DNA from: Centropus unirufus
Taxonomy: Eukaryota > Chordata > Aves > Cuculiformes > Centropidae
Length of the DNA: 64,000 bases
Direction of reading: 5' to 3'
Assembly (NCBI GenBank): GCA_013397695.1
Contig: VYZI01000528.1
Coordinates: forward strand, 201,917-265,916
The notes under the pieces were generated by a model. The model was not told the origin of the DNA. It searched no databases and saw only the letters and a program-made list of their open reading frames with translations. The position numbers and the translations under genes were made by a program. Below, piece after piece: positions 1 to 13,227 of this stretch. How positions within the stretch are numbered: the first letter of the stretch is position 1; each line of letters starts with the position of its first letter.

Positions 1-2989
1 GATGGCAATCTTCCCTCTCCCTCCGCCAGGGGAAGGAGCTCCGGGCCTGCTACCAAAACACGTAGGGAATAAAGCTATTAAACTCAACAGCCTCGCAGAT
101 AAGTCCTGCGCAGGGAAACACCTCTTAAACATTTTAAAATGAATGGGGATTTATTTTTGTATTTAAAGCAATAACGTGTATTTGCCCTGCAGCACATTAT
201 CTCTCTATATATTCTCAAATAAACTACAGAAAATTAGAGTGTCTCTGTTATCTGTTTGCTATCAGCAGCAGGATTAGAGGCGTCATGAACTAAGCTTTGA
301 ATCAACAATGTTTTATTGGTTCATGTCACTAAAGGCTGGTTACAACTGAGCTAAATAAGACATCAAGCCCCCCTCCCTCCTACCCGTAGCCTGGGCAAAA
401 GCACTGTGATGCTTGCATGAGCAACCGCAGCTCCTCTTCTTGGGGAGGGGAGAGGAGAAAGGGGATTTCACCATCATTTCCAGTATTTTCTCCCTTCTGC
501 GGGGTCTGAAAGAGCAGATGGTGCTTCTTCTTCAGTGGAAGGAGAATGGGATGGCCACAGCACGCTTGCAACTGTCATGGCTAGGCTGGGAAAGCTTTTG
601 TTTAATCACTGCTTCTCTATCCTGTTTCTAGAAATAGGCTTAAATACAAAGGAATAGCAACTTGGGAATCTACACCCTGTTTTTCAGAGGTCTGCCATCA
701 TACTGGGTCCCTCACCTCTGGAAGCTGTAGGAGAGCAATACATCACAGAGACATTCACTCTGCAAATAAACATTTGAACCACAGCAAAACAGCAGGGCCA
801 AGGGATGGGGTTTGTGACCTCCAGAGATATGTCAGACCATTTGCAATGATCAGGACCAGCACAAGTGGATCTGTCAAAGCCCAGGGCCACGTGGCAAACT
901 GATCTCCTCGCATTGCTCAATTCAGCTTTGGCCATTTTTCAAAAAGATTGTCATTCCCGGGGAGGTAGCAGCTCTAATCAACCTTTAGCAACCACAGTCC
1001 CTAGGCAGGCCCCTTTTCTTCAGCTAACGAACTAGTTTGAAATTACTATTTCTAACCACCCAGGAACACGGAGATGGCCCAAAAAGGGTAGCTAGGTCTG
1101 AGGTCAAGATGAATATCTCTGGCAGCACCAGTCCTGTACAGACCTCATGGTCCAGGAAGTGATAAAGCAGTGTGTTTGCTTTATTCAATCCTGTTTGAGC
1201 AGCAGGGAAGCTTGTCTGTGCACTCCCCATTCCACCCTCCTGAGTTTCTGAGGAGAAAAGAAACATAGAGGTTTAATTTAGCCATTTTAACCTTACGCCA
1301 CTGAGTTGACTGCTTTTCCAGAAAGAGAGATGAACAAAAATCCTCTTAATGGGTGAAATAAATGGCAAATAAGATGACTGCCATAGATTCTCTGAGATTA
1401 TAAAGCAAACCCACATGTATTAAAAAAATAAAACAAAACATGTCTACAAGGGAGCCCCAAATTCCATCACCCAGTAGTCCCCAGCTGGACCACTGGCCAA
1501 TGCCAATGGCTATGATGCTCCAAAAGAAATGGTTTTCACAGCTCCAGTGGACATAGCCCACCTACGAATTCACAAGAAACATCAGTGGGGTGTTTGGTAC
1601 TAGTTCTAGTTATCAGTTCCGTTTTTCCTAGTAGCTCCCAGAGATGAAGGTTGCAGCACAGCAGGAAAAGGGACAAAGGATGTTTAGGAAAGAAAAACAA
1701 GCACGTCATGAACTAAAGGAAGGGGAAAAGGGAAAAAGAAGAGTAAGGAAGGAGATATATCTGACTACCTCAGTAACCTGGCAGAGCTGAGTTCATTTTG
1801 GTGCTGATTCCAGCTGGAGGTGACCTTGCCCTCTCCCACCCCATGCTGGTTCCATTTATAAGCCCAAAGAGGATGAATGATGCTTCATGCACCAGTACAA
1901 CCACCGTCTCACTGATCCCTCCAGTTGTCTCCTGTTTGTCCCTGACCCAGGCAGGGCAGACTCTCACTTCCCCCATGTTCCAGCCACAGGAACAGTATCA
2001 CCCTCCCATCAAAATGAGACTTAAGGAGGTTGCAAATATATGTTACATCTGCATTACCTGGCTGGTAAGGGAAAAGGGGTCCCAAACATGCTGGTGCAAT
2101 TCTGCTTTCATCCTTCCTACTCCCTTTTAATCCTTTTAATTGCATAAATGCTGTTCCATGACTCCATAGGCCACCTGGAGAACAAAATCAATTGAGAGGT
2201 GACAATCCAGCACGAGAACCACAATATTGATGTTTGATATTTGTGCTTGGTGCATTGCACTAGAGTAGTGAGTTTTACTTTGCACTAAATAACCTTTGGT
2301 TTTGTGTATATAAGAAATGCAGCCTGGCTGTTTTCTCAATAAGATGTCCTTACTTAGTTTTTCTACTACTGTTATCAATGAGGATCAAAACAGACAGATG
2401 CATTTACTGTTTTCCATCAAAAGATAATAAAAAGAAACAGTTTATAAAATCAGATTATATGAAAAATTGCTTAATGATTATAATTTCTAAACCCATTGCT
2501 GAATAATGAAGTATTCAAGAGTTGTCATCGAATGATGAAAGAAACCTAATATGAAAGATTTTCTCTATGAAGAATGACTACAGATGAATTGCACAGAGAT
2601 ACAATCCTCTGATAAAGGACAATAAGAGCCTCTAGAACACTTAATAATAGACTACTCAGGATGAATTGAGTATTGCAATAAAAGCCCATAAATTAAAAAG
2701 TTTCAAAATGATTTCTGATAAAAGACATGCCAAGGTGAAACAGAAAAAAAAAATATCCTTGAAATCAACAGATACATTGGCTGCAGCACATTAGGTAAAA
2801 GCAAATGTACTCTATAAACTAAAAATTTATTTTAGATATAATGCTGTCGCATCTTATACACAGCTTTTCCTTGAAAATCTTTTATGTATGTCAAAACAAG
2901 CGATGGATGTATGCGCAGATAGCTCAGTGATTTTGACCAATCTCATGGGTGGAAGTGGATGCATTTCTGCTGCGCTGCAGAGCCCCTAG
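1..2989. other. Left flank, no gene recognised
   Basis: Unique, moderately AT-rich sequence. Only short random-looking open frames are present, and no RNA gene, CpG island or repeat is seen. From 2380 to 2900 it is particularly AT-rich. Confidence 0.6.
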
Positions 2990-3085
2990 TCATAGAATCA
3001 TAGAATCTTTTTATTGGAAAAGATCTTTGAGATCATTGAGTCCAACCGTACCTGTCCACCACTAAACCATATTCCTGAGCACCTC
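2990..3085 (-). mobile_element. CR1 LINE fragment, 3' end
   Basis: It begins with TCATAGAATCATAGAATC, the reverse complement of the CR1 3' terminus, and continues with the GATCATTGAGTCCAACC and CCACTAAACCATATTC motifs. It is a short 5'-truncated copy, diverged, and the only CR1 recognised upstream of NKX2-2. Confidence 0.9.
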
Positions 3086-4139
3086 TGAGGGCATATGAGC
3101 CGGTGCCAAGCTGGGACCTCTGACTCCTTGTGAGGAAGAGCCCAAGGATGAAGGTTAGAGCTGCAAGCAGGGAGGAGAGCAGAGTTAAGATATCTGACAG
3201 TCCCTCCTTAGCCCAGTTCCCCCAACACCACTCTAACCTAACTCTCAAATCACTGAAACCTACATTAGGCTTTGTTCAGTTTTTTTAACATTAAAGATCT
3301 TTCCACATCTCCATACCTTTTCAGAGGACCATCTCGGGCATCAGCCAGATAAATGAGCACATCAGGGCTCCCTCAGCAGCACTGAGGTTCTCCCAGGCCA
3401 GCACCAGGGAAAATCCCAATATAGCTGTACCCATGACCTCCCGCTGGTGATGGACCCTCATGGTTTTGATGGCTGGGTAAAGAACAGCAGTGAGGGAGGA
3501 GGAAGGGCCAGAAGCCCATGCTCTGCAGCTGCAAATGTAAAGAAACCTAAAGAATGAGGCTGAAGATTTACCATTCCCTTGGGCATCTCCCGCCTGGCTG
3601 ATGTGTTGACCCCAGCCTGGTGAGTCTGGAGGCACCTGGCTGCAGCCCAGCTCATGCACCGTGCTCAGAGCTGGTGGTCTGCCAGGAGAAAGGTAGAAAA
3701 TGGTCTTATGATATTAGACATGGTCTTTAATGCAGATGGCTGTACTTAAAATAGTTCTGCTCATTTGCTGTTGCACAAGGAGCCAGGATGATTTATTATA
3801 AGCTGTGCCAGCATATATTATTCATGTTGGAAGCAAGGAAAGGACTTTGATATGTATCTGAAAAAGCTTCAAATCCATAAAAGAGATAAACTTGTATGAA
3901 TAGTGTTACCCAGAGTATAGATGAAACTCTTAGACACATCTTCATATCACATAACGTGGTGTAGGACTACTATACTTATATAATGTGTGCATTAATTTCA
4001 CTTAGAAGAGAAATTCATTACCATATTTTTACAGCAGGAGAGCTGACCCATCCAGGGCTCTCCAGGAGTGTTAATAAGCCTTTGTTTGCTTTTGATTCAC
4101 ACCACATCCCTTGGTGCCGTAAACCTCCCTGTCAAACCC
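3086..4139. other. Intergenic, nothing recognised
   Basis: Unique sequence after the first CR1 fragment. The open frames (up to 112 codons on the - strand) have no recognisable domain. Confidence 0.55.
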
Positions 4140-4445
4140 ACTGGTTTGGGCTCAAAATGACATTGGTCCACCCCAAATGCCGCATCATTTAGGCGGCAAG
4201 TAAGGGAATGACAGGATCTGCCAAGGACCCCCTTGGTCCAGGCTAAGTTGTTACATCCCCACAGGTCTCCTGCCAGCACTGTGATTAGACTGTGACTAAT
4301 TAGTGCTTTATTTCCTTTAATAAAGAGACACCCAAGTGTTTGGCACAAAACAATAATAATAAAGTCTCCTACTAAATGCCTGCAATTAGAGCATTCACTG
4401 TTAATTGCACTAATTAACCTCACACACAGTGCAGCTGCCAGAGCG
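4140..4445. promoter_or_regulatory. Candidate conserved element rich in homeodomain cores
   Basis: Within 200 bp are GACTAATTAGTGC, CAATTAGAG, GTTAATTGCACTAATTAACC and a ttTAATAAAG-type core, i.e. five TAAT/ATTA-bearing sites with two palindromic TAATTA. The segment is non-repetitive, and its texture differs from the flanks. It could be a homeodomain-bound enhancer; conservation is inferred, not tested. Confidence 0.4.
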
Positions 4446-6789
4446 GGCACAGGGAGAAGTGGCTCCAGGGAGTTTCACTGGCCAGCAGGAGCACAGTGTA
4501 CCAGGGGTAGCAGCAGCATGAAGCAAAGCTCCCTGAATCATCTTGCTGCCACACAGGACCATTGCAGCCCACAGAAAACAATGGCAACATCTTCCTCAAA
4601 CTGCACAAATATAAAGTTGCAGAGAGAAAGAAGGTGAGCGAAATGGATTTTGATGCTTATTGTGGCCAGGTGGTTTTGCTGTCACTAGCTGCATGGTGCA
4701 AATGCACTTGCCCATGACCGTTTGATAAAAAGCAGTTATTTGTGGAAAAAAATCTCAGGCCTACAATACCTGAAAATAGGCTGGAGTCCTTATAGAAACC
4801 TTATAGAAGAGGAAGCAGAGCAGGACACTGAATCTCCATCTTGTACACACACACATCAGAAACCCTACATCTTCCTAGATTTTCACTTTTCAGTTTTGGC
4901 TGGTTTGGATTTTTTTTTATTCTCTCAAATTACTTCTATTTTTAACTTTCTAAACTCCTAGAAAATCCTTTAACTTTCCTTTTGGCTCTCCAATTCTCAC
5001 AGTATTCCCAGAGTACACAACACAATAAAGAGAAGACAAATCAAAGCCAGTGAGACTGAAAAAACCAAGCAGCTCCCTCAGTAATGCAGCCATTGTGCTT
5101 TGAGTGAGAGCACAGACCTGTTTCATCTGGCATCCAGGGCTGGACTTAGAGGAGAAGGAAACATGTCCTAATTTTTCCTGTCTCCAGAAAAATCTTGCTT
5201 TGTGTCACCTCGTTATTGCTTCTGCATGAAGCTGCTACTGAAACCCATCACACTGAGTTGTAGGTAGGCAGCAGAACAATATGGAGAGGGAACAAGAAAG
5301 CCCATAACAAATCCATTCCAAACTTTCTACCCCTGTTTGTGCTACTAGCCTTAGCTCATTCACATCACATGGTCACAGAATTTGCTCCAGTCAAATGTTC
5401 TTAACCCATGGATGCCTGAGATGCAGATACTTCTGCACCCCCCAGCCCATGGGGCAAGGCACTCTGCAAATGCTGCTGGGCACAGACTTCAGCTTTCCAG
5501 CGTGTGCCCTCTCCACTATGTCCCTACCAAGCTCTTGATGCTCCATGGTAGGGGCTGCACTGGCATTCTGGCTTCAGACCCATCTCAGAGCCGTTCCTGG
5601 GAGAGGTTCAGTCCTTTTCAGCTTAGCTTTCTTAGCCAGAATATTCATATTTTCCCATCTGTGCCCTATTTTAAAGCCCTTTCTCTCCCTTCCTTCCTTT
5701 TTGACAGCAAATGTGATGCCTTTGTTCCCATTCTTTCTCTGCCCCTGATCCTGTGAAAAAAAAAAAAAGAAATGCCACAGCATCTGAAGTGTCTGCACAG
5801 TGGGTAAAACCCTGGCTCCCTTGAAACAGAGAGTAAAACACCCATTCATTCCCCTCTGCTGTGGCGCTCACCCCGTGACTTCAATGGGACAAACTCACAG
5901 GGCATAAAGTTGTTTGTTGTCCCTTAAATGGTTCCATTGTCTATTGTTGGGGCTCTTTCCTGAGCTCTAAATCTTCCTTTAGCTCTGCTCTCTGCCTGTC
6001 CAAGGGCCTTAAGAGGAGAGACACCCTCCAAACATAGCAAGTGCCTTCGCAGGGTCCTGGAATTGCTCTGAGCAAGAGGATATTTATCCTCCTAAATACA
6101 TTTTCTTCCCTGTCTGAAGGCCATATAAAGGTCTCTCTCCCTTTAATGATGGTTTTGTTTTCTAGCAACAATGAGTAAATTCATTTTGCCCCCAGGAAGA
6201 ATAAAAACTCTATTCTGGCAGCCAGTTTGGTGACTCCCTACCTGCCTTGCTGCTTCCAAGCCCCATCCACCTGCAAAAGCAAGGCAGGCTGGCTGCCGTG
6301 GGTATGGCAAGAAATTGCTCTGCTCCTCAGATCCCCCCCCCAAAAAAAGCAGAGTTGAGCTTTACAGTGCCAAATCCTTGTGACTGGAAGAGACTAAGGA
6401 GAGAGAGCTTTTTCTAAGAATACATGTAGTTGAATACATTAAGCACAGTTCCTTTCCAGAGCCTCGTGCCTGTTGAAATCAGAGATAAAAGGTCCCTGTC
6501 CTTCAGAAATCAGCTTGCTTTCAAGAATGTGGCACTTGTGAATGCTGCAAGAAGTGGGGAATAAAAATACCTCACAAGCAGTTAAGATGATCCAGGCAGG
6601 CCTTTCTGGGAAATGCCTGAATCTGATTCATTTCAAGGGATTCAGGAATCTGGTAGAGCTGTATTCAGTACAGCTGCAAAGGGGAAGGGAGAGAGCGATC
6701 TGCAGCCTGAATCCAGCACCGCACGCTCTGTCCCTGCACTGAATGATATTTGTCTGTGCTCAGAAGGTATTTGGAGAGGATTCAGGGGG
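4446..6789. other. Intergenic, nothing recognised
   Basis: Unique sequence with a short poly(A) at about 5756-5769. No open frame resembles a known protein. Confidence 0.55.
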
Positions 6790-7180
6790 GTTTAAATCCC
6801 CATTGTTGGGCCGCTGCAGCTGCCGCAGCTGCCGGGGCGGAGATGCGGGGACCGGCCACACGGTGTCAGCGCAGATCGCCACATCCCGCCCACCCCAGCT
6901 GCCGGCCCGACCCTCCCCTCCCGGAGACCGAGCGGGCGGGAGGGTTTCTCCTGGTTTCCGTGCTCCCGAAGGGTCTTCCGGCCCTACCTCCACTCGCTTT
7001 TTCAAGTGGTCCTTTCGGCTTTGCTCCACCCGGGCTGAAAGATTATGGGGTCCCACTAATGTGCTTTGCCGGGGTCCGGAGGCGGAAGCTTCTGGCATCT
7101 TCCCGGCGCCTGCTTCTGCCCCACGCTATGCCCTGTCCCAGGGATCCCCAAAATGGAAAGGGCAAGGCTGTCCCCGAGAA
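6790..7180. promoter_or_regulatory. Isolated CpG-rich patch
   Basis: About 390 bp of GC- and CpG-rich DNA, with GCTGCCGCAGCTGCCG-type repeats at its left edge, stands in an otherwise CpG-poor 20-kb flank. Two overlapping + strand open frames of about 150 codons run through it without recognisable domains. It may be an orphan CpG island, such as an enhancer or noncoding-RNA promoter. An NK2-type TCAAGTGG lies at 7002-7009. Confidence 0.5.
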
Positions 7181-9659
7181 AGTTTTTGAGCCTCGGCATT
7201 GACAGGGACCTGCTAGACCAAAATCAGGGTGTGACTCCAAAGCAGGGAGTTAGCAATCAGAAATTACGTAGAGGAAACGGCTCCCTTTGGCCAGAACGAC
7301 ACCAGTTCCAGCACAATAAGGTCCCTGCTCCTACTTGTGTTCCCAAGTATTAACAAATGAGAGCAAACATGATGGAAAAACAGCAATCAGCAGCATTGCT
7401 GATTTACCTGTATCCTCTCCTCTCTGGTGATTTCCCCTCACATTCCAGCTCCCTTTCCCTTTTTCTGTTCGCTTTCGATTAATTTCTTCTCCTCCGTATT
7501 TCTTTTTCCATCCATCTTCCACTGCTAGCATCCCCAGAGCATCCCCAGCGCTGCCCTTCGCTCCATGCACCAAAAGCCTCCTTAGTCTGTGGTCATAGTC
7601 CATGTGGCACAAGCAGAGCACAGGCTGCTTATCTACTGGACAGCCTAACTTCTGTGCCTATATTATAATTCTTGGGTAAGTACATTTTAAGCTGGCTGGT
7701 CAGTTAGATTGTTGAGTATATTTTATTGGTGCTGCATTGGCATGGTGAGTGCTAAAGATGTAGCCCTCTTTATATCATTAGTGATATGCTCCAGGACTGC
7801 ATGGAAATAGAGGACTGAAATACATCTTGACAGTATTTATCCTTGTCAGCCCCACATTGAAAAACCATAATAGACCCCAGCAATGGATAGAAATTTTCAA
7901 GTAAAGCATTGCTTTGCACACTGCTTCTTTTCTGGCAGCACCAAGACAGCATGATGAGAAAAGTTCAAAAGGTATGATACTTTTTTTCTAGGCAGAAGAA
8001 ACTACACCGCTGGCAATGTGAGTTTCATAGGATATTTTCCTTAAATAAGATTTTCAATAGCACTGAGTATTAATGACTCACAGCAGCCTGCAAGAAAGCT
8101 ATCCCAATGCCAACATCTGAAAATTCATACCCAGCTTAAGCCCAGCTGTGCTGTCAGTGTATTCTGACTCCTGCTGTCATCCCCAAGGCTGGTCAAGCTC
8201 CTTGGCGAGCACATCTGTCTCAGCCAAGGAGACAGCCCTCCTCAAAATAGCCAGGGACTTCCCCCTGAGAGGAAGAAAAGGCTCCCTCACAGGCTCCTGC
8301 TTTGTAACCTGCACCTCAAGTGAGAATACATCTGGGATCAGTCCTGCATGCTTTCCTGACCTGCTGAAGTGAACAGAGCGGTTCTGGTGTGCAGAGAGAG
8401 GAAGGCTGAGCACTGACCCATGAGAGCACCTGGATTACCTGTGCTTTCCCACCACTCCATCCTCATCCCTCACAAAACACCTAATCCTGCACTTGCTTCC
8501 AGTGAGCAGCAACAGCCAGGTCTCCCACCTCTGCTCTCAGTGGGAAGATGTGCAGAAGACCCCCACAGCTTCAAACATAATACAATTTTTTAAATGCAGT
8601 AGGTTTCTCTGCACTCATCTTCAGGGGCCTAAGCCTTTTGAATGCACCTACTTCAGTTTTACCACTATTAGCAGCAGAGCTAGCAATTTATCTCCCACTT
8701 TAAACCACAGTAGAGATCGCACAATGATGTAGTAGCAAGAATCCAACAAATGAGGATCTAAAACTAGATGTGTATTCTGGTATTTCCAATAAAAGGGGTC
8801 AATAAGTCTCAAGTATGATTTTATCGCCTTCTGGGATATGAAACTGGTTCAGCCAGAACACCTGAATAAACAATTTGCAATCGTAGAAAGAGAATTACTA
8901 AGAACAATTTCAGAAATTATGTAAAAGTCACCACTTCCAACACAGCAAGGTCCCAATTTGTACCTGGATTTCCAAGTAATGATAAATACAAAAGCTATTA
9001 AGTCAAACACAGTGACAAACAGCATTCAGCAGCCCACCCCTGCGCTTTGCAGCACACATTTACATCAGGTAGGAGCATTTTGTGAATTTTTCTTAGAAGT
9101 CTGGAGGTTTCATCGGCCTAGGAGAGGCCAGGGCATTAGAGGCATTCAAAGAGCACTGAGCACAAAATGTGCTGTATGGCACTGGCTCCATCAGCTCTTG
9201 TCCCTGCATTGTTGCTGTTATAGCCATCTTCTGGGGAACTCCAGTACAAACCAAGACCCATCACACAACCACTAAACACAGAAATGGGCTGTGCCAATGT
9301 TTTCTTCCTGCCTGTGTTATTGCAGGATGCTCCAAGCAGCATTTAAGCAGATGGCTCTGAGTGCAGATGGGTTAGGCAAGGCTCCTCTTGCCTCACCAGT
9401 GCGCATGGCAGATAGTGGTGATGCAGGGTACACAGGAGTCACACAGGGCAGCAGCTCTGTGCCGCCAAGTCCTCCCAACCTAAAGGCAGGGGAGACAGAG
9501 AAACAGTTTGTTTCAAAACATTCCCAACAAACTGAAAGAAAAAGGTCTGTATATCTTTCCAGAGCAAAGAGCAAATATTTTCCAGAAAATCAATTTTATT
9601 TCAACAAGAAATTATATATTCTGATGGGAAAAATTCTCTCCACACAAAATTTCAATGGG
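7181..9659. other. Intergenic, nothing recognised
   Basis: Unique sequence with no CpG island or visible repeat. A + strand open frame of 192 codons begins near 9291 and extends into the next block. It is within chance expectation for a window this size and shows no domain. Confidence 0.5.
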
Positions 9660-9830
9660 CTAATTTGGAATTTCACCTCGGGGCGGATGAGCAGTTGGGA
9701 TGGTGTGAAGAGCCGAATAGGCAGACAAGTGGAAAACTGGGCTAAGCCACGGCAGAATAATCTTTCGGTGTATCCAGTGGGACTCTCTTCTCTCCAGCAC
9801 CGGCATAAACACACTTCACATAATGCTATT
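9660..9830. promoter_or_regulatory. Possible conserved noncoding element
   Basis: It retains CpGs (CCTCGGGGCGGATG, AGCCGAATAG, CCACGGCAG, TTTCGGTG) within a CpG-depleted flank, a pattern often left by purifying selection. The same stretch is open on both strands (192-codon + frame, 115-codon - frame), so a coding explanation is not excluded, but no family is recognised. Confidence 0.3.
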
Positions 9831-10659
9831 CTCAGGCAGAAGATTATCTGTGCACTCACACGGGCATAAAGAGGAGGTCTGCTCCACAATGAGACACCTT
9901 GAACAAACAGCACACTGAACCCTAACCTCCACTGGCACAGCACGTCGAGGATTGCTGAATGCAGGTCAGGACTACTCCTGCTGCCACTGGCACTGCTTCA
10001 GCACAAAAGTTAGAGGTCTGGCTTACTAGTGAGCTAGCCAGCAGGAAAGCATTTACCCCACTGAGCATGAAAACAAGCTGCATCTGCACAAGGCAGGCTG
10101 ATAAAGTGTGATAGGGGTTACATTAGTGTGGACATTTCAGTCCCCCAAAAAGGGCTCTCCAAATTAAAAAAGTTACAGCACTACAAAAGGAACATCCAGA
10201 ACATATACCTGTTTATGGGGAGCATGAGTTAAATCAAAGCGTGCTGCATTCTCCTTGCAGAAAGCTTTTGAGCTGCTGGAATTAAACCTAAACAATCTCC
10301 CAGGCAGTAAAAAGAGTATCTTCAGTTATTAAGAAAGAATATAGCTTTTTAAAGCCTATATTGTAAGACAGGGCACTGGGGCTAGGAGACGGTCAGAGCT
10401 GATGAGAGGAGATTCATGCCTTCTTCGTGGACCCCATAGAGCTACTTACAGGAAGTTACCCATGTACCAAAGGGAAAAATTTAATTAACAGGCAGCAGGA
10501 CTATTATTTGTTTCTCTCCATCTAAACAAGTGAGCTCCTGCTCACATGCCATCCATCCTCTTCCTCCCACCCTGGCCCATGTCTGAACCCCCACTGTCTC
10601 CCCCTCCTTTCCCACTGCCTTCCCAGTGTCAGGGACTTAGAGGGAATGTTTCAAAGCAC
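9831..10659. other. Intergenic, nothing recognised
   Basis: Unique sequence with no supported feature. Confidence 0.5.
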
Positions 10660-10870
10660 ATTTCTGAGTAATATGGCTGGAGAGCCGCATTCAGATCGAC
10701 GTGTTGTAATGTGTCTGACAACATTATATGCTGATCCAGCTCTTCACGTAACCTTCAATTTATTTCTAAGCCCCTGTGTTTATTTAACCGAATCTGTCTT
10801 CCGTCGTTTGGAGCAGTAGCACTCAACCTTTAAACAGCCCAAGAGCCACTTCAGCCTCGAACAGATGCAG
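10660..10870. promoter_or_regulatory. Possible conserved noncoding element
   Basis: This non-repetitive block keeps CpGs (GATCGACGTG, TTCACGTAACC, CCGTCGTTTGG) amid AT-rich context and contains TTTATTTAACCG and ATTATATGC cores. It looks constrained; no gene is seen in it. Confidence 0.35.
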
Positions 10871-13222
10871 AGAGCTCCTGAGTCAGAGAGTCACAAAAGA
10901 GCCTGGTGCATTGTGCTGCAGGCTCCGAGGCACACCGAGCTCTGTATTATTTATCGCGTTGGTTCTGGCATCTCGGCAGAGGTTGTGAACTGTGCAGCTT
11001 TTCTCAGCACTAGGGAAGGGAGTGGGTGTTTCAAGGCTGAGCCACACCAGAGGAGAGGTATGCAGGGGCTGAGGTGGCTCCAGCATAGCAGGAGCCAGGC
11101 AAGGAGATGCAGGACCTCTGCGGCTGGAGGGCTGCAAGGCTGGGGCTTGGATGCAGTGCCATGGAGAGCCAAACCTTAGTGTTCTAGCACACTAACCCAT
11201 CCTTCACATAGTTACAACTCCTGCCTCCTCAAGGCACATGCAGAGCTGACCACCAGCAGCTGTTTGCCTTGGTGTGCCAGCGCTGACCCACAGGCAGATT
11301 TGCAGAGGTGAGTTACAGTATCACCATCTCCCTCTGACAGCAGCTTGCTCAATTATTTGTGAGCATCAGTACATAGTCATTTCAAGAAATGTGCTCCTCC
11401 CCCAACCTTTTCCTTCTACTACCTGATACACCCCAGCTACAAGAGTACCCCAAGTCACAAGCCACCAGTGGGAGCAGCCCCAGGTGTGATGTCACAGCCT
11501 CAGTGCTGCTCCAACATCCAGGAGTTCCATTCACCCTGTCCTGTTGAGGCAGCCCCTTCAGGTTTTCAGTAATTTGCTGCTACATTCCCTGTGGGAAGCA
11601 TCACCAAGAGGTCCCAGAAAGCTGGCAATCCTCACTGGATGCTTTCGAAAGTCAGGGGCTTCAGGGAGAAGGATAAGCTCTTTTTATGATGGGCCTGGGG
11701 AGGGAACGTGAAAACTCCACCTATGACAAATCTACCTGTCCATGTTTGTGCACTTGTCACCCAGAGAATAAAACCCTGGTGATTTCTTACTGCTTTCTCT
11801 TTCAATTCACTGGAGTTGTGTGCTGGCTTTGGGTTAACCACGTATCATTTAGAAGCCTGAAGCAATTTATGGGAAAAAAACCTTGGCTTGCTTTTCTGTT
11901 TACTGTTCCTGAACATAATGAAAATGTTAAAATGCTAAGTCACTTGACACCTGCCACCCCCGTAATGCACTTGCTTTACTTTTTTTGTAGGTACAAGAGT
12001 TAGTGAATATATTTAAAGCTCTTCAATTCACTTAAGGCGAGAAAGACGTGCTGCATATTCAATGAAATGCCACAGTTGTGACATGTTCCATATCCTCTGC
12101 TGTGTTAAGTCTCTTCATTTATTCTTTTACAGACAATCACAGAATCTGTTCTGCTATGAATAAAATTATCTCTGATGTCCTTCAGAAAATAATGTAAGGC
12201 TTTTTGACTGAATGCAGGAAGTTCAAGGAAAATATTCCAGGTGTCCAGAACATGAAGAACAAGTCATTGAACCTGTTTCATTGAGCTGTCATCTCTTCCT
12301 CTGGCTTGTGTGCTGCACCCCCAGTTCCAGACAGGCTTCTGCCTTAGTGAATAATGATTAACAGTACCACAGCCTTTAGTCTGCTGAATGCCAGCCCTGT
12401 GCACTGGACTGACGTGGGCTGCTGCTTAAAAAAATAAAATAATGCCTGTGGCTCATATTTTCCTCAGGTACCACTCAAGAAAGTTGCCCAGTGAAACAGG
12501 AACGTGTGACAACAAAGAAATCATCTCTTTGTTACCCTGTTGCACACTACAGCGAATATTTTGCATGAGAATAGTCCTTTAGATTGGCTGATTTCTTCTA
12601 AATCTCTTCAAAAGGAAGTCTTATCTTCCTGGCCATGGGCAGGAGTCACATATATTACAGTTTTACTCACTGTACCACTCATTTTTACCTTCAGATTTAT
12701 TTTTTTTTACTGCTGGTACAAAATGAAGCACCCTGGGAACCAGAGGCAGGGAAGCATCCCGAGGCTGGGAGCAAACCCTCAGGAGGAGGAAGGAGTCAGA
12801 GCAGGGTAGCAAAAGGAAGGCTGCCAGCTAAGTGCACCATGCTAATTCCTGTTCAATTGGTTGGGTAATGCACATCAGGAGAGCAATTTGCCATGGGCAC
12901 GCATAAGCCTGTCTCTCCTGAAGAGGAGAGGCCACACCACCTAAAGAAGTACCTACCCAAGGAGTCTGGGGTGCAGGAAGGAATTGGCCAGGCTCCCCAG
13001 AGATTACAGCCCCTGAGCTGTGAGTGTGGTCACCCAAAATGTAGGTATTGGAAGAGGGACCAGGCCAATTTTGAGTAGTTTTGTTTAAGTCAGCACCTCT
13101 GGGCCCTGCAAACACAAGCACAGGTGACTCAAGGCAAATATTAACTGCTGTCTCTGCAAGGGCAAGGGAAGTGATGCATTTCCTTGGGATTTGTTGTTTT
13201 GGTGGATGTTTTTTGTTGCTTG
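10871..13222. other. Intergenic, nothing recognised
   Basis: Unique sequence up to the assembly gap. Open frames are short and uninformative. Confidence 0.5.
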
Positions 13223-13227
13223 NNNNN
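13223..13227. other. Assembly gap (5 N)
   Basis: Five N bases interrupt otherwise continuous sequence. The true missing length is unknown. No gene is visibly broken by it. Confidence 0.99.

Noticed and set aside
7002..7009. TCAAGTGG NK2-type sites (also 24675-24682 and 28489-28496) as proof of autoregulation
   Set aside because: About two matches to this 8-mer are expected by chance in the window, so the count alone is not evidence.
9291..9869. 192-codon + strand frame as a gene
   Set aside because: A stop-free run of this length is expected roughly once by chance in 64 kb on six frames. No family was recognised.
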